From: an uncultured Prevotellaceae bacterium
GTDB lineage: Bacteria; Bacteroidota; Bacteroidia; Bacteroidales; Bacteroidaceae
Length of the DNA stretch: 45,736 bases
Reading direction: 5' to 3'
Assembly (NCBI GenBank): GCA_947304115.1
Contig: CAMZAE010000014.1
Coordinates: 1-45,736 of the forward strand
Made by a program: the position numbers and the translations under genes. The notes under the pieces were generated by a model that was not told the DNA's origin, did no database searches, and saw only the letters and a list, made by a program, of their open reading frames with translations. Of this stretch, positions 45,682 to 45,736 are shown one piece after another (position 1 is the first letter of the stretch; the number at the start of each line of letters is the position of its first letter).

Positions 45682-45736
45682 AATAAGGTTGACATATCGG
45701 TGCGAAAGCTAAAATGAACGGCGTCTCTCTTCTCTC

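Overview
The window reads as a chromosomal segment of a Bacteroidales bacterium, most likely Prevotella or a close relative. The signs are: the Bacteroidetes sigma-factor element TAnnTTTG in front of many genes, weak Shine-Dalgarno signals, BspA-like leucine-rich-repeat (LRR) surface proteins with a type IX secretion (T9SS)-like tail, a DUF5103 T9SS plug domain, the Bacteroidetes form of RNA polymerase omega, DUF4293 and DUF1460. Genus is inferred from protein character only.

Layout. 1-1043: 3' end of a secreted cohesin-like protein. 1.4-10.1 kb: nhaA, typA with an acyl-CoA synthetase, an LRR lipoprotein, an ABC-F ATPase and a BASS transporter. 10.1-18.1 kb, minus strand: bamD, rpoZ, DUF4293, an S9 peptidase and mutS2, preceded by a phosphopantetheinyl transferase and a small partner gene. 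18.4-20.6 kb: a DUF1460 amidase and an AmpG-like permease, probably for muropeptide recycling. 20.7-22.9 kb: a BspA-like protein behind a long, strongly structured leader. 23.0-23.5 kb: a shortened Fic protein. 23.7-27.8 kb: a tightly packed operon of a secreted unknown, an HPr-kinase-like ATPase, a Sec11-type S26 peptidase, PqqD and a TRIC-DUF5103 fusion. 28-29.5 kb: an HtrA protease. 30-33.9 kb: a zinc-hook coiled-coil protein without ATPase heads, then queC and queF. 33.9-36.4 kb: xseA, xseB and ilvE. 36.5-38.9 kb: thiC and thiF. 38.95-43.8 kb: an AT-richer block holding a CXXX-repeat peptide (RiPP-type) modification operon. 44.3-45.7 kb: thiH, then a 5S rRNA gene on the minus strand.

The most notable signals are: (1) the CXXX-repeat peptide operon, with a Tat-like, 30-cysteine precursor, a radical SAM enzyme, a SPASM-like partner without a radical SAM motif, a small helper and a lipoprotein with 14 CXXC motifs; (2) the headless SbcC/Rad50-like zinc-hook protein; (3) several short-repeat families that fill intergenic spacers or sit in frame inside conserved genes, and that form the junction of the TRIC-DUF5103 fusion; (4) two 91-bp palindromic elements, each of four 21-bp units; (5) a 131-nt nested hairpin in the leader of the BspA-like gene; (6) the HprK/S26/PqqD operon.
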